From positions 231,152-295,151 of the forward strand of contig NZ_LATZ01000002.1 of assembly GCF_000981385.1 (NCBI RefSeq): 64,000 bases of DNA, read 5' to 3'. The translations under genes and the position numbers were made by a program. Below are positions 35,558 to 47,515 of this stretch, one piece after another; the stretch's first letter is position 1; every line of letters begins with the position of its first letter. The notes beneath the pieces were generated by a model. That model saw nothing but the letters and a program-made list of their open reading frames with translations. It was not told where the DNA came from and searched no databases. Source of the DNA: Bacillus sp. SA1-12. Its GTDB lineage: Bacteria > Bacillota > Bacilli > Bacillales > Bacillaceae.

Positions 35558-36216
35558 GCTTTCACCTCCTCAAGAGAATCTAACACATCAATCACATCAT
35601 AAAAGGTTGTAAACGGTCGATGCGGCAGCCGTAAGTCTTTCGATTTTTCCAATAATAAATCCCTGGCTATCACAAGATCTGCCAGCTTTGCAGCTTGTAA
35701 ATCTGTTATTGAATCGCCAATGACTATTTTGCTTTGTTCACTGTCTGTTAACCGCTTAATAAGGGAAGGTTTACAGCAGCCGCAATCATTTTTACATGTT
35801 TCATCACAGCTATGCGGCCATTCAATATGGATCATTTCTTGTGAAAAATCGGCTCTGTTACAATAAATATGCTTCTCATCCACTAATCCGTTAAGGAGCG
35901 GATAAACGAAAAAATCGATTCCTCCGCTTACGATGTATAGTGGGAGATGGTTATCTTTCGTATATTGGACAAATTCTTTAAAACCTGAGCGAATTTTTGC
36001 ATGGTTTAAAATAAATTCGATAATGTCATTTTTTAATGAAGAAGGCAGCAGCTTAAACATGCTGCCAACACCTTCTTTTACCGATATCCTTTGTGAGAGA
36101 ACCCCATCTTTTAGCTCATTCCATTCAGGCGGAGCAAATCTTTTCATGATCGCAATAATATTATCCGTCTCCGTGATCGTTCCATCAAAATCACATATGA
36201 TTGCTTTATTTATCAT
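35554..36216 (-). CDS. mtnX: HK-MTPenyl-1-P phosphatase MtnX
   Basis: A 220-residue HAD phosphatase acting on 2-hydroxy-3-keto-5-methylthiopentenyl-1-phosphate. Motif I is [12 protein letters not shown], motif [11 protein letters not shown], and motif [13 protein letters not shown] Cys-rich segment ([12 protein letters not shown], about 135-146) is typical of the MtnX family. It overlaps both neighbours by 4 nt. Confidence 0.95.
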   Translation of the reverse strand: MINKAIICDFDGTITETDNIIAIMKRFAPPEWNELKDGVLSQRISVKEGVGSMFKLLPSSLKNDIIEFILNHAKIRSGFKEFVQYTKDNHLPLYIVSGGIDFFVYPLLNGLVDEKHIYCNRADFSQEMIHIEWPHSCDETCKNDCGCCKPSLIKRLTDSEQSKIVIGDSITDLQAAKLADLVIARDLLLEKSKDLRLPHRPFTTFYDVIDVLDSLEEVKA

Positions 36217-37454
36217 TTGCTCACCTCTTTAACACCCCAGAGGTCAATCGCAATTTTTAGATCAACACTTTCAGTTGCCGCTTCATGCAAGGAAGCACCA
36301 GAAAGCACAGCATCAATAGCCGCACGAAATGCCCTGCCGCCTCCGATTGCTCCGTTTGGATGACCGTGAACTCCGCCGCCTGCATTAATCACCGAATCCT
36401 TACCAAAATCATGGATCAAAAGCGGTACAAGTCCCGGATGAATGCCCGCGGAAGGCACAGGGAATGATTGACGATATGTTTCCTCTTTTAAACAATTAGC
36501 AGCAATCCCTAACGCTTCATCACGATCCAATGCAACACTTCCGTAAGGTGATGGGAATAAAGAAAAATCTGCTCCAGCAACACGCAAAAGTTTTCCTAGC
36601 AAAAGCGGGCTTGAAAAGCCGTAAAGACTTGAAGCTGTTGAGGCTCCGCTAACAGCTGGATGCGCCATAATTGGAATCGAAATATCCGGATCTTCAGCTA
36701 AGCTTTGAAGCACATCAAGACCATATGCAAAGACATTGAATAATAACACATTCGCCCCAAGCTCAACAGCACGCTTTGCTTTATCTTTTAAGTCGAATGT
36801 TTTTCCTGATAAATTGACCGCATATAATGCTTTGTGGCCTGTTTCTTCAAAAACATTTCGCAACACTTCTCTACCTGCGATAAGTCGATTTTCGAATGGT
36901 GTTAAAGGATTATCAAACAATATCTCATCATCTTTGACTAAGTCGACTCCGCCCATCACCTGCTGTTTTAGCTGATCCTTCAGATACGTAAGGTCTCTCC
37001 CAATCACGCCTTTAAAAATACTCATCAACAGTGGTCTGTCATAGACACCTAGTAAATCGCGAATCCCAGAAACACCAAATTTAGGTCCAGGAAAAGCCTT
37101 TTTGATTTCATCTGAAAATTCTAAATCTATTAACTTAACTTCTCCGTCCAGTGAAAGCTTTCCAAATACAGTTGTTAAAATGGCTGGAAGATCATGACTG
37201 TAATTCAAACTAGGATAAGCTATTTTCAGCTTCCCTATCGTCACTGGTTTTCCTAAATAGTGATTTGTTTTTTCACAATGATCTAGCTGGCTGATTTCTA
37301 ATACTCGGCCTTTATGTGCTTTTAACTGTTCCTGTTCTAACAATGGTAGATCTGTCCAGGATCCGACTGTTAAACCTAATGCAATCCCTTCAGCCTTTTT
37401 ATTTAAATCTCCTTTAGCATCATGAACAAGATAAGTAGCAATTACTTCACTCAC
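36213..37454 (-). CDS. mtnW: 2,3-diketo-5-methylthiopentyl-1-phosphate enolase MtnW (RuBisCO-like)
   Basis: A 413-residue RuBisCO-like protein. The metal-binding lysine region is [10 protein letters not shown], with further family motifs [17 protein letters not shown] and [17 protein letters not shown]. It catalyses enolisation in methionine salvage. The start is GTG, with AGTAGGG upstream. First gene of mtnW-X-B-D, directly downstream of a SAM riboswitch. Confidence 0.95.
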   Translation of the reverse strand: MSEVIATYLVHDAKGDLNKKAEGIALGLTVGSWTDLPLLEQEQLKAHKGRVLEISQLDHCEKTNHYLGKPVTIGKLKIAYPSLNYSHDLPAILTTVFGKLSLDGEVKLIDLEFSDEIKKAFPGPKFGVSGIRDLLGVYDRPLLMSIFKGVIGRDLTYLKDQLKQQVMGGVDLVKDDEILFDNPLTPFENRLIAGREVLRNVFEETGHKALYAVNLSGKTFDLKDKAKRAVELGANVLLFNVFAYGLDVLQSLAEDPDISIPIMAHPAVSGASTASSLYGFSSPLLLGKLLRVAGADFSLFPSPYGSVALDRDEALGIAANCLKEETYRQSFPVPSAGIHPGLVPLLIHDFGKDSVINAGGGVHGHPNGAIGGGRAFRAAIDAVLSGASLHEAATESVDLKIAIDLWGVKEVSK

Positions 37455-37584
37455 TTAAAACCCTACTTTCCTAATACACTTCTATTTTTCTGAATTTTTT
37501 TATTTATCTTTCTAATAGTAACACTTTTTATAATGGCCTGCTTCTAAAACCAATCTTAGTTTTTGAATATTTATAGCAAAAAAA

Positions 37585-37625
37585 CAAAAAAGCCTCCTCG
37601 ATACTCATAGATATCGAAGAGGCTG
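37585..37625 (-). terminator. Riboswitch terminator before mtnW
   Basis: A long stem (AGCCTCTTCGATATCTATGA with its complement around a small loop, minus strand) followed by six T residues. It is the expression platform of the S-box. Confidence 0.9.
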
Positions 37626-37647
37626 TTACAAGCATGAATAACAAGCA

Positions 37648-37762
37648 TATCTCCTTATCTATCAGCATAACTGCTGCAAGAATTAGCACCGTGCTTAAAT
37701 TAAATCTTAAGTCGGTTGCCGGGCTTCATAGGGCTAGTCCCTCCACCTGCTCTTGATAAGAA
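37648..37762 (-). promoter_or_regulatory. SAM-I (S-box) riboswitch of mtnWXBD
   Basis: On the minus strand the S-box core is complete: CTTATCAAGAG, GGTGGAGGGACT, GCCCTATGAAGCCCGGCAAC, GGTGCTAATTC and GCTGATAGATAAGG. With the terminator just downstream, SAM should switch transcription off. Confidence 0.95.
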
Positions 37763-37845
37763 CGAAACGTTCATAATAATCATTAAATTTTGTGAAATTA
37801 CTAAGGATTATGACAGAAGATTTTCCAACTGTCAATAATGATTTT

Positions 37846-39021
37846 TTAAAACAGGTTTAATGCCTTTATTCGCTCAGCAGCTTCCGCCAGTCTTTCTTTA
37901 GAAGTTAAAAGACCGACCCTTACGTAGCCTTCACCATGTTCACCAAAACCGATCCCTGGCGCAACAACAACATGCGCCCTCTCTAATAAATAATCAGCGA
38001 AAGCCTCTGATGATTCAAACTGACTTGGCACTCGCAGCCAAGCAAAGAAAGAACCTGCTGGAGCCGTTACATCCCAACCAATCTCTTTCAACGCATTTAT
38101 AAAAACATTTCTCCGTGATTCATAAAGGGCATTTAACTCTTCAACACATGATTGCGAGCTTAATAAAGCCTGTGCAGCCGCCTCCTGGATCGCACTAAAA
38201 ACACTAACATACAGATGATCCTGTAAAAGGTTGAGCGCCTCGATAACAGAAGGATTCCCGACTGCAAATGCAATCCGCCATCCTGCCATGTTAAAGGATT
38301 TCGAAAAGGTATAGATTTCAATACCTACATCTTTTGCCCCATTTGTTTGCAAAAAGCTCATTGGACGCTTACCGTCAAATCCTATAGCTCCATATGCAAA
38401 ATCATGAACAACACAAATATCATTCTTTCCCGCAAATTTTACTGTCTCTTCAAAAAATTCCTTTGTAGCAGTAGCTCCTGTTGGATTGTTTGGATAATTT
38501 AAAAACATCAGTTTTGCTTGTTTTACCGCTTCTTTTGATAAGCTATGATAATCAGGCAAAAATTGATTTTCACTAATGAGCGGCATCATTTCCATTTTTG
38601 CCCGGGCAAGCTCCACGCCTGACCAATAATCAGGATAGCCTGGGTCTGGTACAAGTACAACATCACCAGGATTTAACAAACATTGCGGAACCTCAACAAG
38701 ACCTGCCTTTCCTCCGAAGAGAATTGCCACCTCTGTTTCCGGCTCGATTTCCACTCCATACTCCCGTTTATAAAAGGCTGCAACTGCTTCTTTTAGGAAC
38801 AATTGCCCCCGGAAAGGCGAATATTTATGATAAGCCGGATTTTCTACCGCTTTCTGCATCGCTTTAACAATATGATCTGGTGTGGGCTGATCGGGATTTC
38901 CTTGACCTAAATTGATAACATCATGTCCTTGTTCAACGATTTTGTTAACCTTTGCAACAAGACTAGCAAAAAATTGCTTTGGCAATGACTTTAATAGATG
39001 TGATTGTTCATAGTTTTTCAT
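37846..39021 (-). CDS. mtnE: Methionine-salvage aminotransferase MtnE
   Basis: A 391-residue class I PLP aminotransferase that converts 2-keto-4-methylthiobutyrate to methionine. The PLP lysine lies in TFSKSFNMAGWRIAF; NYPNNPTG and the late Arg (EGYVRVGLL) are present. GTAGGTG is upstream of the ATG. It lies upstream of the mtnW S-box and so has a separate promoter; it is divergent from mtnU. Confidence 0.92.
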   Translation of the reverse strand: MKNYEQSHLLKSLPKQFFASLVAKVNKIVEQGHDVINLGQGNPDQPTPDHIVKAMQKAVENPAYHKYSPFRGQLFLKEAVAAFYKREYGVEIEPETEVAILFGGKAGLVEVPQCLLNPGDVVLVPDPGYPDYWSGVELARAKMEMMPLISENQFLPDYHSLSKEAVKQAKLMFLNYPNNPTGATATKEFFEETVKFAGKNDICVVHDFAYGAIGFDGKRPMSFLQTNGAKDVGIEIYTFSKSFNMAGWRIAFAVGNPSVIEALNLLQDHLYVSVFSAIQEAAAQALLSSQSCVEELNALYESRRNVFINALKEIGWDVTAPAGSFFAWLRVPSQFESSEAFADYLLERAHVVVAPGIGFGEHGEGYVRVGLLTSKERLAEAAERIKALNLF

Positions 39022-39122
39022 TTTAACACCTACTCAAAAAATTCTTGAAATTCTAGTCACAAATCATATATTGTTAGAATCAACTTGTAAAGTAAAATTT
39101 TTAAAATGAAGGTGTGATTTGA

Positions 39123-39911
39123 ATGAAACCTATCATAACTTGCATACAATTAGATATTAAATATGGCAATCCATCATTTAATTATCGACAAGTAGAGGAA
39201 AAAGTGGCAGCGATTGTTGAAAAAGAGAAACCTTCAATTATTGTTCTTCCTGAATTATGGACAACAGGATATGATTTAACGCGTTTAAATGAAATTGCCG
39301 ATGAAGAAGGGATACAAACAAGAAAATTTATTAGCGAACTGGCTAAAAAATTTCAAGTTAACATCGTTGGAGGCTCTGTAGCTAAAAAGGTGGACGATCA
39401 AATAACAAACACAATGTACATTTTCGATCACCAAGGGAAATTGGTTAACGAGTATAGTAAACTCCATTTATTTAAATTAATGGATGAACATCATTACTTA
39501 TCAGCGGGATCTAAAACAGGTTTGTTTAACATCGCTGACATACCATGTGCTGGTGTAATCTGCTATGATATTCGTTTTCCTGAATGGATTCGCGCCCATA
39601 CAACAAGAGGAGCCGAAATATTATTTGTTGTTGCAGAATGGCCGCTGCCGCGACTCCATCACTGGAGAACATTGTTATTAAGTCGCGCTATTGAAAACCA
39701 GTGCTATGTTGTAGCATGCAATCGAGCCGGCTCTGATCCAAATAATGAATTCGCCGGTCATTCTATGATTATTGATCCATGGGGAACGGTCATTGCAGAA
39801 GCAGACGAAAAAGCCGGATCTATCTCAGCAGTGATCGATGATGAAATGGTTAAAAAAGTTAGAAGCCAAATCCCAGTCTTTGATGACAGATTACCTGAAT
39901 TTTATCATTGA
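39123..39911 (+). CDS. mtnU: Carbon-nitrogen hydrolase MtnU
   Basis: A 262-residue nitrilase-superfamily amidase (omega-amidase type) with the Glu-Lys-Cys triad: Glu in VLPELWTTGYD, Lys in EYSKLHLF and Cys in GVICYDIRFPEW. In methionine salvage it may remove 2-oxoglutaramate formed when glutamine is the amino donor. Its position in the mtn cluster matches B. subtilis mtnU. Confidence 0.88.
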   Translation: MKPIITCIQLDIKYGNPSFNYRQVEEKVAAIVEKEKPSIIVLPELWTTGYDLTRLNEIADEEGIQTRKFISELAKKFQVNIVGGSVAKKVDDQITNTMYIFDHQGKLVNEYSKLHLFKLMDEHHYLSAGSKTGLFNIADIPCAGVICYDIRFPEWIRAHTTRGAEILFVVAEWPLPRLHHWRTLLLSRAIENQCYVVACNRAGSDPNNEFAGHSMIIDPWGTVIAEADEKAGSISAVIDDEMVKKVRSQIPVFDDRLPEFYH

Positions 39912-40047
39912 TTTTTTGAAAATAGTGTTGACAAATTTCATAAATCATTGGTAACATGCTAATCAAACGTTCTATTTTTCTTAAAATCTTAAATGTTCTG
40001 AATTAACATACTTTAAAACATTAATTTCATAATGTTTAACAAGATTG

Positions 40048-41944
<1,897 letters not shown>

Positions 41945-42010
41945 TCCTATAAAGGATATCTTTATCCAATTTGACTGGATCAATCTAGTTTATAAAGGAG
42001 TATATTACAA

Positions 42011-43063
42011 ATGGCAATAAAAGAATTTACGATTCCTCGTTCAGTTATTTGGAAGGATTCTTCCATTTCTTTATTAAATCAGCAAAAAATCCCGCATGTT
42101 ACAGAATACCTTGAACTCACAACTGTTGATGAAGTATGGGATGCTATTCAAACCTTAAAGGTAAGAGGTGCTCCTGCAATTGGGATCACTGCAGCATATG
42201 GGCTTGCATTAGCAGCTCTTCAAGATTCATCTAAAACAATCGAGGAATTTCAAGCTGCGATTAAGAAAAAACGAGACTATTTAGCAAGCTCTAGACCTAC
42301 TGCTGTTAATTTATTTTGGGCATTGGACCGATTGGTGGCAACCGTTGCAAACGTAAAGTCAATTAATGAGGCTAAGACTCGAATAGTTCACGAAGCTATT
42401 CAAATTCAAATTGAGGATGAAGAGGTTTGCCGTTTAATTGGAGAACACGCACTCTCTGTTTTTAATAATGGTGATCGAATTATGACCATTTGTAACGCCG
42501 GCTCTATTGCTACAGCAAAATATGGAACTGCACTTGCCCCATTTTATTTAGCAAAAGAGCAAAACAAAGAGTTAAAGGTTTTTGCCTGTGAAACCCGACC
42601 GGTGCTCCAAGGGTCTCGCTTAACAACTTGGGAGCTGATGCAGGCAGGCGTTGATGTAACGTTAATAACAGATAATATGGCCGCTCACACAATCAAATCG
42701 AAAAATATCACTGCCATTATAGTAGGTGCTGATCGCATTGCAGCAAACGGTGACACAGCAAATAAAATTGGGACCTTCAATTTAGCCTTATTAGCAAAAG
42801 CATTTAACATCCCTTTTTATGTAGCCGCACCATTGTCAACATTTGACCCTTCTATAGCAAATGGTGAGCAAATTCCAATTGAGGAGCGAAATCCTAAAGA
42901 GGTAACAGAGCTTAATGGGGTGCAAATTGCACCTGAAGGCGTGAACGTATTTAATCCTGCATTTGATGTCACTCCTAATGAATTAATCGCAGGCATCATT
43001 ACGGAAAAAGGCATTCTGGAAGGTAATTATCAAGAGGAAATTTTACAACTATTCAACAGTTAA
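42011..43063 (+). CDS. mtnA: Methylthioribose-1-phosphate isomerase MtnA
   Basis: A 350-residue eIF2B-like isomerase turning MTR-1-P into MTRu-1-P. Family motifs: [18 protein letters not shown] near residue 55, the catalytic Cys in [12 protein letters not shown] and the catalytic Asp in [18 protein letters not shown] precedes the ATG. It should be co-transcribed with mtnK, although 510 bp with a hairpin array lie between the genes. Confidence 0.96.
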   Translation: MAIKEFTIPRSVIWKDSSISLLNQQKIPHVTEYLELTTVDEVWDAIQTLKVRGAPAIGITAAYGLALAALQDSSKTIEEFQAAIKKKRDYLASSRPTAVNLFWALDRLVATVANVKSINEAKTRIVHEAIQIQIEDEEVCRLIGEHALSVFNNGDRIMTICNAGSIATAKYGTALAPFYLAKEQNKELKVFACETRPVLQGSRLTTWELMQAGVDVTLITDNMAAHTIKSKNITAIIVGADRIAANGDTANKIGTFNLALLAKAFNIPFYVAAPLSTFDPSIANGEQIPIEERNPKEVTELNGVQIAPEGVNVFNPAFDVTPNELIAGIITEKGILEGNYQEEILQLFNS

Positions 43064-43076
43064 GGAACAAAAGCGT

Positions 43077-43157
43077 ATGCGTCTTAAACAGCCCTGGGGT
43101 AATAGCCGATTTGTAATGGACAAGATCCAAGAAGAGCTATATACAAGAGCGCGGTAA
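43077..43157 (+). CDS. Possible 26-aa peptide after mtnA
   Basis: The reading starts MRLKQPWGNSRFVMDKIQEE and ends RAR. AAGGAAC lies about 10 nt upstream. It is basic and helical at the end. It sits 13 nt after the mtnA stop and before the terminator at 43201, so it would share the mtn transcript. Very short; could be chance. Confidence 0.3.
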   Translation: MRLKQPWGNSRFVMDKIQEELYTRAR

Positions 43158-43200
43158 TCACAGTTTAAAACATTTTATCATTTACTGGGTAGCAAAAAAT

Positions 43201-43235
43201 AAAACCTTAGTCTGGTAACAGGCTAAGGTTTTTAT
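43201..43235 (+). terminator. Terminator of the mtnKA unit
   Basis: A 10-bp perfect stem (AAAACCTTAG with CTAAGGTTTT) followed by T residues. Confidence 0.85.
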
Positions 43236-43272
43236 ATTTTAATCATGTTTTTTTCTTTGATCATACTTTTGC

Positions 43273-43386
43273 CTATTGCTTCCACTTTTCAAGTAATTGA
43301 TTTTTCTCAGCCTCTGAAATGATTTGAAGTTTGGAAAATAAGGAAGCATAGAAATAAACTTTTTTTGAACGTTTAGATAACCACAT
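43273..43386 (-). CDS. Small 37-aa basic protein
   Basis: The reading starts MWLSKRSKKVYFYASLFSKL and ends LEKWKQ. AAAGGGG lies 8 nt upstream of the ATG. It is basic and helical with an aromatic N-terminal half. It lies just past the kinE stop on the same strand, with about 110 nt in between. The family is not recognised. Confidence 0.5.
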   Translation of the reverse strand: MWLSKRSKKVYFYASLFSKLQIISEAEKNQLLEKWKQ

Positions 43387-43500
43387 AGAACTTGCCCCTT
43401 TCTTTACCGAATGCAACTTTTTTCTCTTACTCAAATAATATGTTGTCTGCTCCTAATTGTGACAAGTTCAATTTTTTTAGTGCTAACCTGCTATCATTGG

Positions 43501-45702
43501 CTATTGATTGATTGGAAGTGTAATATGAAAGGTTGTACCTTTCCCCTCTTCACTCTCCACATCCACTGATCCGCGATGCTCCTCAATAATTTTATAGCTG
43601 ACCATCAATCCTAAGCCTGTCCCCCGTTCCTTTGTTGTATAGAACGGTTGGCCGAGTCTTTTTATTTTATCTTCAGAGATGCCTGATCCTCTATCTGTAA
43701 TCGATACTATTACATGTTCATTATCTTTCCTTATAATCGTGGCATCAATTTGTCCGCCCATTGGCATAACCTCTATTGCATTCTTTAAAATATTAATAAA
43801 TACCTGCTTTAATTGATTAGGCTCACAATAAATTAATGGCAAATCAGGATCTACGATCAACTTCATCTGTACATTTACAAGGATAGCTTGTGCATTCAGC
43901 AGATCGATCGTTTCCTTCATGATGATACCAATATCTTTCTTTAAATATTTTATTGCCTGCGGTCTTGCTAAAATTAAAAACTCTGTAATAATCGATTCAA
44001 TTCGGCTTAATTCTGATGTTATCACGTTAAAATACATCGAAAAGTCGTCTTTCACACTTCCTTCTAGAAGCTGGATAAATCCTTTTAATGCTGTCATTGG
44101 ATTTCTAATTTCATGTGCTATTCCAGCGGCAAGCTCTCCTACAACATTTAATGTATCTGATTTTCTTAGTTGCTCTTCTAACTCCCTTTTTTCCGTTACA
44201 TCCCGGAATACTGCCAAATTCATATTTTCATTAATATTATTTTTCAACGTGAATTCAAGTATTTTTTCTTCCCCATTTGCGAATTTATACATAATTTCTT
44301 GCAGTGTTTCTTCCCAATCATTCGAATCCTTTTTAATGACTCCGGTTCTATTCATGTTGGAAAATAACAAATCATATAAATTAAAGGAAATTAAATCTTC
44401 AGAAGTTAAATTAAGTATTCGCATCGCAGTAGGATTTGCTTCAATAATTTCAAAGTCATTATTAAATAAGACAATTCCATCCATTGCCCCATCGAAAATT
44501 TTGCGGAATTTTTGTTCACTTTCTCTAAGTACCTTCACCATCCTTTTCCGTTCACTGACATTTCGAAAAATCGTTAAGTGATGACCTTCGGAAATATCCA
44601 TTTTTGATGTGAATTCCAGTTCCTTATTTTGCCCATTCGGCATATGAAAAAGCAATTCCTCCCTAATTGCTCCTGTTTGAAAATATTCTTTTTTTACTCT
44701 AGCAAAATTTAAAGAGGTTTGGTCAATAAAGTCAAGAATATTCCTCGTGACCAGCTCCTCTTCCGGCAATTCAAACGTTCTGCTTGCGGCTTGATTAACT
44801 CTTAATATTTGACCATCCTTCCGCCAGATCATAATGGCATCGATGGCATTTTCAAAAATCTCTCTAAAGCGTTCTTCACTTTTATAAAGCTTCATTTCCA
44901 TTGAACGCTTTTCAGTAATATCACGCATAATGGCCATATAGAAGCCATTAATAATATTAGAGGTTGTTGTAAATTCAAATATTTTCTTATCACCATTTTT
45001 TAATAATACCGGCAGCTCACCTTTTGCACTGCCATTTTCCTTTAATAGCTTCCATAATTTTTCTAATATATCGTTATCCTGCTTATCAATAAAATCATCA
45101 AGTACATATGAACTTAATTGAGTTTTGCATATTTCAAAACTTGTACAAAAAGATCCGTTTGCATCGATAAATGCCCCATTCTGGTCAAAAATGACAATCC
45201 CGTCTACCGCACGATGAAACAGATCTTTAAATAGTTGTTCATTTATTGTCCGTTCCCGTTCGAGCATTTTTTTAAAAGAAACATCCTTAAGCATGGCAAG
45301 GTCGTATCCGTTAATTGCATGCTTTCGTATAGAGATTTCTATAAACTTTACTTGTCCATTATCTAATTTTACGACAAGCTCCTTCCCAAGTGTATAGTCA
45401 TTATATAGTTCATCAAACAGTTCCTTCTTTTCATTTTTGGGAATGAGTGAAAGAAAGTCATCTAGTTTTCGATTACATAGCTCAGTTTTTTCTAACTGAA
45501 ACAAATGACAGGCAGAAGTATTTACATCAATAAATTTCAAGTGTTCATCAAAAATGGCTACAGCATCAAGCGCACCTTCTAAAATGCTTTCATACTGAAG
45601 AAGCTTCGATTTAAGTAATTCATTCTCAGCCGTTAGCTTTGCCACTTTTTCCTTCATCGTAACGATTTCGTTTTCCTCCATCGTCTGCTTCAATCTTTTC
45701 AC
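43501..45702 (-). CDS. kinE: Multi-PAS sensor histidine kinase KinE
   Basis: A 733-residue cytosolic kinase without membrane helices. A short coiled coil (about 10-40) is followed by four PAS domains (about 35-135, 155-265, 280-390 and 400-505), each ending in a PAC-like sequence (e.g. LDAVAIFDEHLKF, DGIVIFDQNG, DAIMIWRKDG, DGIVLFNNDF). Then come DHp (AAGIAHEIRNPMTALKGF, phospho-His) and the ATPase domain (NILKNAIEVMP, DRGSGI, GTGLGLMVSY). Length and gene order fit KinE of B. subtilis, which feeds the Spo0A phosphorelay. The start is uncertain: GTG 45702, TTG 45693 and ATG 45681 are all possible. Confidence 0.85.
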   Translation of the reverse strand: MKRLKQTMEENEIVTMKEKVAKLTAENELLKSKLLQYESILEGALDAVAIFDEHLKFIDVNTSACHLFQLEKTELCNRKLDDFLSLIPKNEKKELFDELYNDYTLGKELVVKLDNGQVKFIEISIRKHAINGYDLAMLKDVSFKKMLERERTINEQLFKDLFHRAVDGIVIFDQNGAFIDANGSFCTSFEICKTQLSSYVLDDFIDKQDNDILEKLWKLLKENGSAKGELPVLLKNGDKKIFEFTTTSNIINGFYMAIMRDITEKRSMEMKLYKSEERFREIFENAIDAIMIWRKDGQILRVNQAASRTFELPEEELVTRNILDFIDQTSLNFARVKKEYFQTGAIREELLFHMPNGQNKELEFTSKMDISEGHHLTIFRNVSERKRMVKVLRESEQKFRKIFDGAMDGIVLFNNDFEIIEANPTAMRILNLTSEDLISFNLYDLLFSNMNRTGVIKKDSNDWEETLQEIMYKFANGEEKILEFTLKNNINENMNLAVFRDVTEKRELEEQLRKSDTLNVVGELAAGIAHEIRNPMTALKGFIQLLEGSVKDDFSMYFNVITSELSRIESIITEFLILARPQAIKYLKKDIGIIMKETIDLLNAQAILVNVQMKLIVDPDLPLIYCEPNQLKQVFINILKNAIEVMPMGGQIDATIIRKDNEHVIVSITDRGSGISEDKIKRLGQPFYTTKERGTGLGLMVSYKIIEEHRGSVDVESEEGKGTTFHITLPINQ

Positions 45703-46277
45703 CCCTAATTACCTGAATCTTCACTATTCAATTATTCTACAAGGACTATCATAGTCCTTCACATTCTGTCAAAATGCAAAAAAAATGTTTGCTTTTTTTT
45801 CGAAAAAAATTATGATAGATGTTGGTACAAGAGGGTCCATTTCATTCTATAACCAATCTTACATTCGGATTACACTTTCGTTACACCCCTAATAAAATAT
45901 ATTTCATTTTACGAATAATAGTTTAGTAACGGCTACAACTTGGGAATAAAGAAGAGGATGGCTTAGCGGATTGATTTTGTGTTTTTTGGGGCTTAAGCAA
46001 GGTGATCTAAGATATTATTCTCGGATAGGAATTAATATCATTCTTATATTGTGGATAAGCGCACGATATCCAGCTCCGAAGCACAGGATAGGCAAATACA
46101 GTTAATGCGATTGACGACCTAGTTATTGACTGCCAGCGCCTAGCCCTATATGGTCTTGTCACTCATAAATTGAAGGTAAAGGACATCCTCTATTCATGAG
46201 CGTCTTATTTACCCTGGGTTATAGGCTAATCAATGCGTTTCCGCTTTAATTCTTACTTCTAAAGAAAAGGTGAAATT
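45703..46277. other. Intergenic spacer of divergent genes
   Basis: About 575 bases. I see no gene, clear operator or terminator. The segment 46060-46150 is somewhat GC-richer than its flanks and may be a remnant, but nothing recognisable is left. Confidence 0.4.
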
Positions 46278-47300
46278 ATGAAAAATCGTGATAGTTACTT
46301 TGATAACGCTAAATTCTTTTTGATTATTTTAGTGGTCTTTGGACATATCATTCGCTCCTTTATAGATGACAGCCAAATGCTTATGAATGTATATAAATTT
46401 GTTTATACTTTTCATATGCCGGCATTTATCTTAATCTCTGGTTATTTTGCAAAGGGCTTTAGAAAAAAGGGATATATCGAGAAAATAACAAAGAAATTAA
46501 TACTTCCATATCTCATTTTCCAAGGGATATATTCAGTGTATTATTATTTCATTGAAAAGAAAGATGCCCTTGTTCTTGACCCATTAGACCCTCATTGGTC
46601 TTTATGGTTCTTAATCAGTTTATTTTTCTGGAATGTTCTATTATTTGCTGTTACAAAGCTTCCAGCAAGTTGGGCACTGTTCCTGGCATTTTCGGTCGGC
46701 TTAGCTGTAGGATATATCGAGTTTATTAGTAATTATCTAAGCTTATCAAGGACATTTGTCTTTTTCCCTCTGTTTTTAACAGGCTTTTATTTAAAACGTG
46801 AACACTTTACTTTTATAACTAAGGTACCTGTAAGAGGACTTTCCAGCGTTTTATTAATTCTGACATTTATTGCATACTTTTATATAGATTTTGATTACGA
46901 GTGGCTATTTGGATCTAAATCCTATTCTCACTTTGGCGATCCATCCGTATTTAGCGCGATAATCCGCCTGGGCTTTTATAGTTTAACCTTAATTACTTCG
47001 TTGAGCTTTTTGTCACTAATCCCAAAAACACATGCATTTTTTACAGAATGGGGGACAAGAACCTTTTATGTCTACCTGCTGCACGGTTTTATCGTTCAAT
47101 ATATGAGGAACAGTGAATTATTAGATTGGATGAAAGATTATCAAAGCATTACATTGCTTATTTTCTTATCGATTCTTTTAACATCTACTCTATCGACAAA
47201 GATCGTGAAAGCCGTCACCCAGCCAATTATCGAATTGCGAACATCTACCATTAACTACTATTTAAAGAACTTTACAGCCATGAATTCAAAATCCAATTAA
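46278..47300 (+). CDS. ykrP: Acyltransferase-3 family membrane protein (YkrP-like)
   Basis: A 340-residue protein with about 10 membrane helices. The acyltransferase-3 signature is at the N-terminus (RDSYFDNAKFFLIILVVFGH) with YTFHMPAFILISGYFAKGF. It has no SGNH domain, unlike OatA. It probably transfers acyl groups to a cell-surface polymer; the target is unknown. GAAAAGGTGAA lies upstream. Position next to kinE fits B. subtilis ykrP. Confidence 0.8.
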   Translation: MKNRDSYFDNAKFFLIILVVFGHIIRSFIDDSQMLMNVYKFVYTFHMPAFILISGYFAKGFRKKGYIEKITKKLILPYLIFQGIYSVYYYFIEKKDALVLDPLDPHWSLWFLISLFFWNVLLFAVTKLPASWALFLAFSVGLAVGYIEFISNYLSLSRTFVFFPLFLTGFYLKREHFTFITKVPVRGLSSVLLILTFIAYFYIDFDYEWLFGSKSYSHFGDPSVFSAIIRLGFYSLTLITSLSFLSLIPKTHAFFTEWGTRTFYVYLLHGFIVQYMRNSELLDWMKDYQSITLLIFLSILLTSTLSTKIVKAVTQPIIELRTSTINYYLKNFTAMNSKSN

Positions 47301-47337
47301 AGAAGAGCAAAGCATAGCTTTGCTCTTCTTCTTTTTT
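47300..47337 (+). terminator. Terminator of the acyltransferase gene
   Basis: A 14-bp perfect stem (AAGAAGAGCAAAGC with GCTTTGCTCTTCTT), 3-nt loop, then CTTTTTT. Confidence 0.9.
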
Positions 47338-47515
47338 GGCAAAGTAAATATTAGTTTATATAAATTAAGGTATGATTCCTGTATATTTTTCCATACTATG
47401 GATACTCCTCCATTATCATAAGTACGTTTTTTCAGCTGAATATGATACAATAAGATTTTAATTGCATGATATATGCAGTCCTTAAAAATAAATGTTAGAA
47501 GTGGTGTTAATCGCA

